Source: Rostratula benghalensis (taxonomy: Eukaryota > Chordata > Aves > Charadriiformes > Rostratulidae). Taken from it: 64,000 bases of DNA. Position numbers and translations under genes: made by a program. The notes beneath the pieces were generated by a model that did not search any database, was not told the DNA's origin, and saw only the letters and a list, made by a program, of their open reading frames with translations. Position 1 is the stretch's first letter. Every line of letters begins with the position of its first letter. Positions 1-10,990 of this stretch are shown here, one piece after another. The DNA lies in NCBI GenBank assembly GCA_013399305.1, contig VXAI01000246.1:423879-487878 (forward strand), given 5' to 3'.

Positions 1-25
1 AAAAAAAAAAAAAAAAAAAAAAAAA
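1..25. repeat. Poly-A run at the window edge
   Basis: Twenty-five consecutive A at the first base. It could be the 3' tail of a retroelement lying outside the window or a simple homopolymer; the flank to the right shows no recognisable element. Confidence 0.8.
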
Positions 26-1734
26 GGAAAACCACCTTCTCTCATTGCACCTTCCCCCAAGAAGCTGCTACCAGGAAATGCAGCTGGAGCTGGAGTAGGT
101 CCCTGGCTCAGCCGGGCACTGAGCAGAGCCCGGGTCTGATGTGGGTCCCAGCTGGTGTTCTCCAGACAAATAAAACCCTCCTCTACACTGATGAGTGAGG
201 AAGGCAGCGCCAAGGAATGCTGGGGGCTCCCACCCTTCAGCACCAGTGCTCTTCATCAAAAGCCTGTTTGCTGTCTGGAGAGCCCTTGCCCCCTGGAGAT
301 GTGCAGGGACCCCCTGCCCTGGTCCTTCCCCGGCTCCCGCGGTGCCCGTGTCCGATGGCAGCAGCCCGGGATGTGCTCCCACAGCAGGACCGTGGGCTTG
401 ATGCAAGGGCTGGAAACAGGAGCCACAAATTTATTGAAATAGACCTTCTGGGAAAGAACTGGAAATAATCTCTTAGGTCCATCAATGGGTTTCTGATTTT
501 GGCAGAACAACGGCGCGGCAGGGCCCGAGTTCCTGTCCCCGAAAGCTGCTGCTGATCACGCATCAGCCTTGTCACTTCAGCGTGGCGCTGCCTAATGTGA
601 CACAGCACAGCTATGGATCCAAAGCAATTTCAGGCTTCATCACCAGGCATCACGCACGAGAGGTCCCGCGTTGGAACGTGCTGCTGCTGCTCACAGGCTG
701 CCCCTGCCCAGGGACGTGCACTCTCTCTGGACATCAGTTGCCAGAATCCCAGGAGCAGGATCTGACTCCAAGCACGGGACAAGGATTAAGCTCCGAGACG
801 GTGTCTGCATCCCTTACACTCACAGCTGCCTCTGCTCTTTAACTGGCTCTCTTGTAAGAACTGAAAAAGGAATCTGGCCCATCCCCGAGCAGACAAACGT
901 TCCTCTCCCAGCAGTTTCCCTGGTGCTCAGATCTGGTGCTGTATTTTCTGAGGGCCCCTGGGTTCACTCTGCCTCCACGGGCTGACGATGCCCTGCACAC
1001 CTGGAAGCATCCCCCATGTCCCCGTTTCCCTACAGCTGATGGAACCATGGTGGGGGCTCAGCACAGCCCCACTGTGCTCTCTCTGAGGTGTTCGTGTCTG
1101 CCCCAGCTCGTGTGGCTGGATTTGCTCTCTAATGACTGTCAGAAGAGGCAAGACATGAAGCAGGGAAGGCAGCTCTCACCAGGCACTGCCCTGCCATGAG
1201 CTCAGAGGAGGGGGAGGTAGAGGGGAACCGCCAGTTCCTGCAGCGGCCGGGAGCTCCCCATCCCTACAATATGGGGAAAAGCCAATGTAAAAAATGCAGG
1301 TTTCCAACCCAAATGTCAGCCCCAAGGCACCGGCAGCCTCCCCTGGCACTGCCACAGGACCGCCACTGTGACACCTGGGCACGGGGCCCAGGGTTGGAGG
1401 GGGACAGTCCCACGCTCAGCTGCCTCCCCCCAGCTTGGTCCCTGCGCTGCTCCCCCCTGGAGGTGTCCTGGGGACCCGGGGGGGGGAGGATGGGGGGGTG
1501 GAGCTGGCAAACGAAGCAACACCCCCAGGATCTCAGATTCCACCCCGTTCTGCAGCAGAGTGAAAGGCCAGGTACTTGCTGAGTAATGCCAAGAAAAGGA
1601 ATTCAAGCAGAAAATGAGCGCTGCAAAGCGTGTCCCCCAGACGGAGGGATTCCCCCCCTGCCGGGACAGAAACCCGGCACAGCGGGCTCAGCCATCCCCG
1701 GGGGGGGACGATGCTTCCCTCTTCTCTCTTTTTG
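26..1734. other. Intronic, no gene
   Basis: GC-rich unique sequence with a G-run cluster at 1478-1498. I see no exon, repeat family or RNA gene. Confidence 0.6.
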
Positions 1735-1970
1735 CTATTGCATATGCAAAATCCAATTTCATTTGCAGTGTATTAGGTACTTGGTGTCGCAGGGGGTGAC
1801 ACTCTTCTCCTATGTATAAGCTGTTGAACAGATGAGCAGTCAAGTGGCAAAGAAATACATTATTAATGCTTCTGGTTAAATTAACTGATTAAAACCACGG
1901 GAGCTAAAATGTATGTATCAGCACTTCACTCACACTAAATGAGAAATTAATGGAATATGGAGGCTTGGTT
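1735..1970. promoter_or_regulatory. AT-rich island with palindromic POU-type site
   Basis: Unique AT-rich sequence inside GC-rich intron. At 1738-1749 it holds the perfect 12-bp palindrome ttgcatatgcaa, close to the POU-dimer element ATGCATATGCAT. TAAT-type cores follow (ggttaaattaactgattaaa). Candidate enhancer; conservation untested. Confidence 0.35.
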
Positions 1971-2139
1971 TTTCGATGAACGGTGGGTAGGGATGCTCTG
2001 GATGGGGATGTGGCCTCTGATGGAAGTTGCCACCGGGTCGGTGGCCACAGGGGCTGGTGTTTGGGCCATGGGGCCCGGGCACAGGGAAACGGATGCCTTC
2101 CTGCCTCTGGAAACAAACTTCTCCTCGTTTGGAACTCCT

Positions 2140-2460
2140 ACTCACTTGGCCTAATTGGCAACATTTCCTCTGCCATTGCTTTGAACAAGCTGTTCTGGTG
2201 GGGCATGTTTTACATCTGAGAAAGAGCATTTACGGCGGCGGCACTGCGTAACCCCGACCAAGGCAGCGGATCAAAGCGCTAATCTGAGATCAAAGGCCTT
2301 CAGCAGTGCTACAGCAGGAATAAATTAACTTAGCAACAGATTTCTTAATGATATTTACATTTTTAATTTGCATATTACATGATTAAAATGAAATGGGCTT
2401 TTTTATTTTTTAGGCAGGCTCAATTAATTAAAAAAAAAAAACCAAAAAACAAATCAAACA
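2140..2460. promoter_or_regulatory. AT-rich island with TCF/LEF-type and octamer sites
   Basis: Contains two ATCAAAG motifs (2270-2276 and 2289-2295), matching the TCF/LEF core, and a perfect octamer ATTTGCAT at 2366-2373. Candidate neural or developmental enhancer of GRIK3; not tested. Confidence 0.35.
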
Positions 2461-2854
2461 GCATCATAATCTCCTAGGAATAGATCCCCACCACGATAAG
2501 GGCAATGAAAATGCCAGCAAACTTTTTAATTTCCCCAGCACACAGCTCACAGCATAACGAGCATCTCCACAAGTGACCAGGAGTTGCAGCCTGAGATTCC
2601 CCCGGTCACACCAGCGTCCCCCAGTGATGTCTGGGGAAGGCTCCCTCAGGTGCCACAGTTTTACCTGACCCAGGTTTATTTCTCTGCAAAAGGGGGATCT
2701 TGCAAGCTCTGGGCTACTCGAGTTTGAGTCGTTCTTGCTATCAGGTACCTCACCAAATACTGGGCTCCATCCAAAGCTTGGGGGGGGACACTTTGTACAA
2801 GGGCAGGTGATGACAGAGCGAGGGGTGATGGCTTCAAACTGCAAGAGGGGAGAT
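2461..2854. other. Intronic, no gene
   Basis: Unique sequence between an AT-rich island and the first CR1 copy. Nothing specific was seen. Confidence 0.5.
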
Positions 2855-3068
2855 GGAGCTGAGATTTGGGGAAGAACAACTCTGCTGGGAGGGCAGTGAG
2901 ACCCTGACCCAGGTTGCCCAGAGAAGCTGTGGCTGCCCCATCCCTGGAGGGGTTCAGGGCCAGGTTGGAGGGGGCTTGGAGCAACCTGGGCTGGGGGGAG
3001 GTGTCCCTGCCCAGGGCAGGGGGACGATCTTTAAGGACCCTTCCCACCCAAAATGTTCTGTGATTCTA
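2855..3068 (+). mobile_element. CR1 LINE 3' end, 5'-truncated
   Basis: Shows the CR1 3' landmarks in order: gttgcccagagaagctgtgg, ccatccctggaggggttcag, a ggacgatctttaaggaccc block, and the tail ccaaaatgttctgtgattct. Only the 3' untranslated portion survives and no reverse transcriptase frame is present. Divergence suggests an old, inactive copy. Sense orientation is plus, opposite to GRIK3. Confidence 0.9.
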
Positions 3069-3364
3069 CAAGTGTGAGTTGCCGCAGTTATGGAGCTGAA
3101 GCTCATTATTGATCCCTGTCCCTGCCGAGTGACACCGTGTCACCAGGAGCAGTGGCCGTGTTGGTCTGTGGCCAACAACACGGGGCCAGCCCCTGCCCAG
3201 CCCTGCCGAGGGGGGGGACACCCCCTGGGCTTCCCCTGCAGTGAGCAGCCCCCTCCCCCAAACCTTGCCAAGACTGTGGGAACTCGGCAAACTCATCCTG
3301 GAAATCCCCAAAAACTGAATAAATCAGGCGTGCGTCAGATGTCATTTTTACAGTCGTGCTCTGG

Positions 3365-4190
3365 GCTATAAGCACATTTTAAAGTGTAATACATGGGAGA
3401 AAAAAAAAAACAAACACCAAAACAAAAAAACCACAACTATGTTTGAAAGCTTAAAATTATTAAGGATCTACAATATAAGGTTTTAGGCAGCACAGCTGTA
3501 AGGGTGTTTTTCTATTGTGTTTTATTGGCGCAGGGTGCAATCTGGTGTTGGTGTGATGTCCATCTGGCACACAGCTCCTGCAACCGCAGAGAAGCAAGGC
3601 CACAACCGAAATAAATCCCAGCTCCTGCTCGTGATTGACTGGGCTCGTAACGAAACCCACAGGATGATAAAATACCTCAGATTTGTCTTTATTACGTGCC
3701 ACGGAGCTCAGCGCTGGCACCGTGTCTCCCTGCACACCCTCTCCCTTTTTACCTGCAAACAGGAATATACCGGGAATAAACACAAAATACAAGGTGTCCT
3801 GCAAGGAAACGCTGCCTTACATCAAAATTCAACCCAATTAAAATTACAATTGTTGCATGTTAATCAAATTCTTAAATATTCATCGCTAAGCCCCAGCTAA
3901 TAAATGTTAATACCCACCTGGCGTGTAGCATATAATATTAGACTTAAGAAATCTAAATTAAATCCTACACTTCATTTACAATGTAACCAAACCCCCGACA
4001 GTCGACTGATTGTTTCTCATTCTTGTGTTGATGCTTCCAAAAATCAGGGCTTTTAAGTGAGAGGATGCACAGAATAGCAAACACAGTTCTGCAAATATTA
4101 TGACATATTGTTTGTCATCTGCCCTAAATATTTAACAGTTCCGTTTTTACAAGATATTTTTTTTGCCACATGCTGAGAGTTTGCTCCTGA
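3365..4190. promoter_or_regulatory. Long AT-rich unique island
   Basis: About 800 bp of AT-rich unique DNA, with an A-rich stretch at 3401-3432 and motifs such as ctaaatatttaacag and gtagcatataatattag. No element family or coding frame was recognised. Listed as a candidate conserved block on composition only. Confidence 0.25.
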
Positions 4191-5579
4191 TGGATGCTGA
4201 ACTGGAGCGATGGCATGGATTCCATTCAGGAGCTGATGATCCCAGACCCTCCCAGGGGGTGTTTGCTGTTGGCAGCTGCTGGATTTGCCCCCCTCTTTAA
4301 AAAGAAGCAGAGAAAGTGTGTGTGGGAGGGAAACCCAACCCCACAGTGTTCTCTGGAAAAATTGTTTCTGCCTAATCCCATCTCAGAAAAACCTTTCTGT
4401 AGGGAAAAACCAAAGGTGTGCAATAGATTTGGGCAGGTTTTGAAGAGGTGAGGGGGGAGTGCAGGGCTCCCCGTGATTCAGCCGCCCTGCGCCGCTGGTG
4501 CTCGGGGGCAGCCAGGGACGTGATGGGGAGATCCAGACACCTATTTTAGCCTTTTTATCTTCCTAATTTAACATAGTTAAACAGAGAAAAAACAGACTTT
4601 GCCAGGGCGTGGTGGTGGGAGCAGGGGGCAGCGGGGAGTGGGGGCTGCTGCCAGGGTTTGGGGTTTGGGGGTCAGGACCTCCCCCTTGGTGCTGCTCTGG
4701 CCACGCTCATCTCTGGAGCCCAGTTTTTGGTGAGATGGGATTTTTCCTACCGATTTCTGGGTGGTTGCTCTGTACTGACCCAGGAGCGTTCCTGGCAGCG
4801 CAGGGACCCCCCAGACCCAGAGCATCCCGGGGAGAGGGCATCAGAATGATCTGCTGATTTTGGGGGGGGGGAAAATCCCAGGAGTTTTTAGATATTCCTT
4901 CCTTCACAATCTGCAAATATTCACGGTGGGAAAGATCTGCCTGGGGCAGGCATTTTGTAAATGTGTGATGTTCAGAATTGTTTTATGAATGGTTATTTTT
5001 CCTGCCTTCCCCCCTCCTCCCTCCCTTTCTTAATTGTCAGTTCTGAATGTCCAGGGCAATTACAGCTGAAAGATTTGCTAACTTAAAAGCAGCACTTTAT
5101 TCCGGGGAATGAAAGTAAAAAAGGGAATGACAAAAGGGTCTGCTCTGAGAAATGCTTTCATTATTTTCCTGTCATCTGTGCTCTCGATTTACAAACAGCT
5201 CCACGCGGAGCAGGGGGTGCAGAGGGATGCGCTGGAGCTGCCCAGCAGCGCGACTGCAAAGGGATCCTAAACTCCCCCTAAATGATCAAAATCAGCGATT
5301 AAAAACCTTTTCTGATTCACAGAAGGAATGGATGGACACAAGAGAGCTCGGTGTGGGGCTGGTGGCTGCCTGTGGCTGAATTTGCTGCTTGCCCAGGGCT
5401 GAGTGGGGCTGTAGCTCGGGGTCCCCATCATGGTGCTGGGCACTGGCCCACGCCTGTCACCCGTCCCCAGGGTCCTGCAGTGGCTTTGGTGCCCACGGCC
5501 GGGGTTGGGCACCTGCAGGATTCTCACACCAGGCCAGGGCTGGATGCCTTTCTGTAGGAATCGAACCAAAGATGTGCTA
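4191..5579. other. Intronic, no gene
   Basis: GC-rich unique sequence with a G-run near 4861. It includes a pyrimidine-rich patch around 5005-5035. No coding signal. Confidence 0.6.
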
Positions 5580-6010
5580 ATGAAGCTGACTATTCGTTAT
5601 TATGACTAAACAAACTAGGTGAATCACAAACGAACATGGGTAAATTATTAGTTCAGGGGCTCAGAAAACCGGAGAATTTGAAGACCATTCCAATTATAGC
5701 GGAGGTGGAACGGGAAAACTTTATTAATAGATCAAAATCCAATTAAGAATGCAGTTAGTCACTGCATAGCGCTTCACACCTTTGTCAAGTGACAGCAGCT
5801 GTAACGGTGCCACTTGTCTGCTCAGCAGTGACCTCTCCGCTTAATTGTTCACACCAGACCCCAAAGTGTTGATGTTTTGGGGTAATTCCAAGATTTATCA
5901 GAGTGATCACTATTTAATGCTCAGGATGCTGTTCCCTCAACTACAGCGTTATGAATTACCGAGGATTATGTGTTCAGTGGCTCCTATTGATTCCTGCGGA
6001 GCTAATTAAG
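5580..6010. promoter_or_regulatory. AT-rich island with a three-E-box cluster
   Basis: Holds CAAGTG (5786-5791), CAGCTG (5796-5801) and CACTTG (5811-5816) within 31 bp, plus a TGACAG (MEIS/TGIF-type) motif and several TAAT cores (ggagctaattaagg near 6000). The outer E-boxes are inverted copies of each other. Candidate bHLH/homeodomain enhancer. Confidence 0.38.
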
Positions 6011-8559
6011 GAGATACAGCCCCCAGTCAGAGACAGGAGCAACAGCACATGCCTCGTTAGCACAAACCCACAAATCCCTACAGGGAGCACGGAGGGTGGG
6101 GGCAGCTTTCTGTAAGGGTTAATGGGGTAATACCTGCTCATTAAAGTAAAACTTCTTTCATAAACTCTTAAGGAGCCGGTGATGAGCAGCACCTGCCCAG
6201 GGCTACGCACCCAGAGGGGTTATTGCTGCTCTAATTGCCCTGTCAGGGCAGGTATTTCTGCCCCTGGGGGCACCTGGGGCTGCTTTTAGAGCAGGGGGAG
6301 AGGCTGAGGAGGTGACTGGAGGAGCTGGAGAGCTAAGGTATGAGTGTTTGTTGAACTTTCTTTTGATAAAAGCAATTCTCTTACTGTTATATGGAGCCCC
6401 TCCTGTAAGTAGTACACAAATGGGCATCTTCTGCCAGCTCAGTGTAGCTGGAGAGGGCTGTGCAGGGATGGGTCTGGGCCAGGCAATGGGTAAGACTGGG
6501 AAGATGGTGTGGGTCTGGGAGCTCCTTTGCTCTGGGCAGCACAGGGGGACTGCTCAGACCCACACCTCCTATCTCTGTGTCACTGCTATGGGTCAAGGTC
6601 TGTTGGGACAGTACTCAGGTTAAGGAGTTGTGGATGAGAATGTGAAAGGTGAACAAGCTGGCTTCCCATGGGATATAAATAACCCCTGGCTTTTTTCTGG
6701 AATTGTGTTTTGTTTCCCCCTGTCCTGCTATTTCTTTTGTTGTAGGTGAGTTGGTATCCCCTGTGTGATGGTTGTGCAGTGTAAGCTATAAACTAGGAGT
6801 GTGGTGAATTCAGTGGAAAAAATGATTTGCTAGAAGTTGGGTAAACTCAGGAGGAAGGGATCCTTGTGAGTGGGAGATGCAAAAGGAGCTTAAAATGCAG
6901 CTGAGCTGAGTTTGCCTTCGATTCTAAAGCGTATTCAAGGAAGAGATTTCTGACAGCGAAGCTGAGGAGTGGAGAATTCCTCTTTCCCATCCTATTTATA
7001 AAGCTGTGAACATGAACTGGTGTTCCCCCTCCCCACAGCAGGTCTACAGGGAGCAGATTGTCTGCAGGGAAACCACATGGAGTTGGGCAAAACAGTCCTC
7101 CCCCTCCTCTACCCGGGTAGGGAAGCTCCATGGGGTTACTGCAGCCCTAGACCCCCGTGGGGAGAGTGTCCTGGAGCTATCCCTGAATTTAGAGATGACT
7201 GGGGCAGAGCTCAAGTAATAGCTTCAGTTTCAAAGAGTTAAGTGAGTAGAAACCAAGATTATGAAATAGAGGAGTCCATCTGAAAGTGAATTTGGAGGGG
7301 GTGCTGCAGGCATGCCCTGCTGTAGTGCTGAGCATCGGGTTTATATATGACTTTCTTCTTGATGTGTGTAATATATTTGAAGGCTATCTGTAAAAGATGT
7401 TTCTAGCATCTTCTAGCTGGGCAGAGAGTGGGACTGTGCTGGTGGCAGGATGTGAATCCACCCAGCCAAAGTGTCAGGTGACTGCCACGTGCCCTGTGCC
7501 AAACCCTGAATTAAATGACTGTAAATGCATTGGTCCCAGTAATGTCCCCAAAGGGACTGGGGGACACGCAGGGCACCTCTCCATCTCTAGAAATGGTACA
7601 AATACTGCTTTCCAGTGCACCCTGTGGTGTGGTTTGGTGTGTGTGGCAGTCCTGAGTGTGGGGGGATTGGTGCTGCTGTGGGAGCCACGGGGACTCAGGT
7701 GTGAGGTGTCACCGTAGGGCTGTGCGTACCCCCCCCTTAGGACACTGCATGAGCCAAACTGGTGCCCAGTAAGGTGGCTGGACTTGAGGGCGCAGTGGGG
7801 TGGCATGGCATATGTGCTGCTCTGTGTGGGGCTCTTCTAAAGCTGGGGTCACAACTTGTTTGCTCTGCTGCAAGTGTGCACAGTCCATGGGATTCCCTTA
7901 ATTAAAATCAACTGGTAGTTGAACCTGCTGGTTTGCTGCTTTCCTCCTTCAAGCAAGGTTTTTGGGTGCCAGCACAATCCTTTTGGATGTGGGTGCTTTC
8001 TGACAGAGTCTGGCTTGGTACACATGGACAGGTAACTGGGCGGCTGCACGATGAACTGGACTGGTTTTGTAACCAAAATCATTAGGAAATGCCTCAATTT
8101 GTGGAACATAATCCCAACTGAAGTGCTGAAATCTGGGGAAAAGGCACAGAGTGGTAGAAATCAGATTTTCTTGTCTGCTGCTTAGGAGTGACCCGTCTTT
8201 TGATGGTGCAGAAAACCAGAGCTAAGGGCTTGCAGTTTGGTGCTGTGTTTGTCCATCTCCACTTTGCCCACTGAGCCTGGGGGAGCAGTACCCTGTCCCC
8301 ATGTCCCCCTGCTGTCCCATGGGTCTGGAGGAGCTGCCACCCCTGCTCCTCACCCAGGCTGCAGCACAAAAAGTGTCTTGCAAATTCTCTGGAAAACCCG
8401 TGCCGTGTCCCTGATGCCCCCCTACCATGCTCACTTCAGAGAATTTAATTGCTGGAAATCCTTTTCCGTGCTGTAGCAAGAGAGTGCTTGCTTCCCCAGC
8501 AAACAGGAGTTAATTTGGGTGCATTCAATTTCTTGCATTTGGGAGGCTCTTCCTGAAGC
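6011..8559. other. Intronic, no gene
   Basis: Unique sequence. On the plus strand the pyrimidine tract ending ttgttgtag (6747) resembles a splice acceptor, and ttccccctccccacag (7023-7038) is another; both are antisense to GRIK3 and unsupported by any coding frame. Confidence 0.5.
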
Positions 8560-8900
8560 GTTCGTGTTGAACTAACAACTTTTTATTAATGCTTTCAAAT
8601 GGAGATGAAAATAATGTGTTATCTCGGATGTCAGGCTTGATGAAACCAAAAATCCCACTGGTTCAACCTCTGCTCCTTCTGCTTTGTGTCGCTGAGCCCT
8701 AATGCAGTAATGATATTGCAGTACCCTCCGAGATGAATGCCGAAGCCCTAACTGGATTAGCATGCTGAACTGTTGATTCCAGCTGGGCTTTCTTGGCTCA
8801 AAGAGCTTGCCTGAACTTCATTCATTAATGTGCCGCTAAAACAAGTGAATGGGTTTGAAATCTAAGTTGGGTTTCTCTGTTTTTTTTCCCCTCACCTAAG
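8560..8900. promoter_or_regulatory. AT-rich island with homeodomain-type sites
   Basis: Includes ctttttattaatgc, an OTX/PITX-type core GGATTA at 8754-8759 and cattcattaatgtgc. No coding frame or repeat. Candidate regulatory element, composition-based. Confidence 0.28.
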
Positions 8901-9384
8901 CAAGCGAGCAGCTATTTATTTCCTCCTGTGAGGAAAACCAAACACAAATCCTAGGAGCAGCCAGGTTAATCCCTTGGGCAATTGAAGCTGGTCAATAGAA
9001 TCCCACGGAAGGGTGAGCATATTGGATTGGGGGGCAGAGATAGCCCAGGCCTTATTTCCCTTATCCCTTAAGGAGGGGACAGCTGGCCAAGCCACCTCCT
9101 CTCGAGGATCACCTTTGGCAGCACGGCTGGCACAGTGAGGTGGGGGTCAGCCAGTTTCCCCCCCCCAGGGATGCAGCAGCCCCCACCTCATACATGTTCC
9201 AGGGTGGCTGCTCTGCTGGGGACCACCCTCGTGGTCCCCTCAGCTGGTGGCCTGGCTCTGCTGCAGAGGGACAGGGTGGTTATGGTGGCAGCTGAGAAAG
9301 AGCAATGGAGGTGTCTGCAGCCATCTGTGTGCTGAGGTGCTGCTTTTTTCCTCTCTGCAGATTTTTACTGTTAATAATGCTATT

Positions 9385-9660
9385 CTTAGCTTCCCTTTCC
9401 AGAACTCATACAAGCATGTATTTTTTTGATCTCTTTCAAATATATCTTACTAGCAAATCTGAAACACATTTTATTGCATAAATATAAGGAACTTATTTTT
9501 TTTTCCTTAAGAGTTCTTCAAATAATCCTCGCTTGTTAAGTGCTGAACAAAGATACACGAAGGTCTATTTCTGCAGATGGAACAGCAGTTAAAGGTCACA
9601 GGGAGGACGTATGAAGGTTGCCTATGGAGCTAAAGGGATAAACACAAATGCCTTTCTTAA
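9385..9660. promoter_or_regulatory. AT-rich unique island
   Basis: AT-rich sequence with caaatatatcttactagc and a TTGCATAA (C/EBP-type) motif in attgcataaatata. A pyrimidine tract ending ctctgcag lies just upstream (9339-9360) and would serve as a plus-strand splice acceptor if transcribed. Confidence 0.25.
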
Positions 9661-10249
9661 CTTCCCTCATCCTCTGGATGCTCACCCACCACTAGTGGCA
9701 ATAATGCAGCATTTTCTGCAGGAGAGGAGGGGGGGAAAGGCACCTGAGCTGTGCTGAAAAGCTCCACATGCTGAATCTCTTCCTGTAAATTTTCATTTTT
9801 AAAAGCAGTATCAGATACTAATAACGAAGCTTTTTCCTGGTTTAATAACAAGGAATCTTCCTAATGTCAAAAGCATTATTAAAAACGATGGGGCCAATTA
9901 ACTCCCAGAGTTTCCCCGTGACCTTTGAAGCCTGCACTGAGATACCCTTTGTATAAATAGACTAAAATAATATTGGAGGAGGATGGTTGTTTCTTCAGTT
10001 TAGTAGCAAAAAAGGCTTTCCTCAAGCAAATATGGCAAGTGTGAGCAGAAAGGTCAGAAGGCTGAAGTCCTGGGGCTGATGCAGAGAGGCTTAAACTACG
10101 GGGACAGGATGGAAGCACGGATCTACAGGTAGAAGTGAGATGCCCACCTTGCCCTCTCCAGTTGCCCCAGCAATGGGGGACCAGCCCTGGTCTGGGACTG
10201 AGCCCCCACCGTGACCCAGCTTCATCCTACTCATGTCCCCGCTGCCTGC

Positions 10250-10470
10250 ACTGATTAATGAGGAGGCATTTTGGGGCAGAGCACAGGGGAGCTGGTTTAA
10301 TTACCAGGTTAGAAGGTATTTTGCTTAAATTAACTGTGGCTCCATTTTCCTCCCCTTACAAAAAGTTAGTTAAAACACCAGTGAATTATGCAGATTTCTA
10401 AAAGGTTCTCCGAAAAGTGGCTGGAGCTTTATCTACTGATTAATAACCACAAGCTGGATTGAAGGTCAGG
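10250..10470. promoter_or_regulatory. AT-rich island with repeated TAAT cores
   Basis: Contains tgattaatgagg, ggtttaattaccagg, cttaaattaactg and actgattaataacc within 220 bp. Candidate homeodomain-bound element. Confidence 0.28.
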
Positions 10471-10619
10471 GTATTATGTTCTCTGTGGGTGTATGAAAAT
10501 AAACACAAAGATGTCCTTTCAGTACTTCTGTGCAGGGGCCCAGAGCATAAACATGGCCATAAAATCATTGTAACATCACCCAGCTCAATGACAATATACT
10601 GTCTAATTATGGAAGGCTC

Positions 10620-10990
10620 AAAGACAACCTCAAGAAGCCATAAAGAGGAAGCGTAGGCCTGTGGATGGAGTCAAGATGAACCCTGAGCAAACTGGGTAAA
10701 AGAAAAGGGTGTCAATGAGTTGTGTAGAAATAAGAGCTTGAGGAAATTCAGCTATAAAAATATGGGGGGAAAGGGTTTTTTTTGTCTAACTAGAAAGCGG
10801 CTGAAACAACAGACCGAAAGGGAAACATAAAGCTGGAAATTGGGTAATAAATCTCTGCCCTCATCAAAGAAGAGACAGTTCTATTGGAAAATAAAAACAA
10901 CATTCTAGAACACAACAAAGTGGAATTTATAGTCCAATTAAAAATGCACGACTTAAAAAAAGAAAACCTCAAATACTTCTCGTTTTAGGT
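10620..10990. other. A-rich unique stretch, unassigned
   Basis: Strand-skewed (A-rich on plus) sequence, for example ggaaaataaaaacaacattc. It may be a decayed retroelement or intronic filler; I do not recognise a family. Confidence 0.25.

Noticed and set aside
5541..5551. T-arm-like ggttcgattcc on the minus strand
   Set aside because: The acceptor stem, D-arm and anticodon arm of a tRNA cannot be folded around it.
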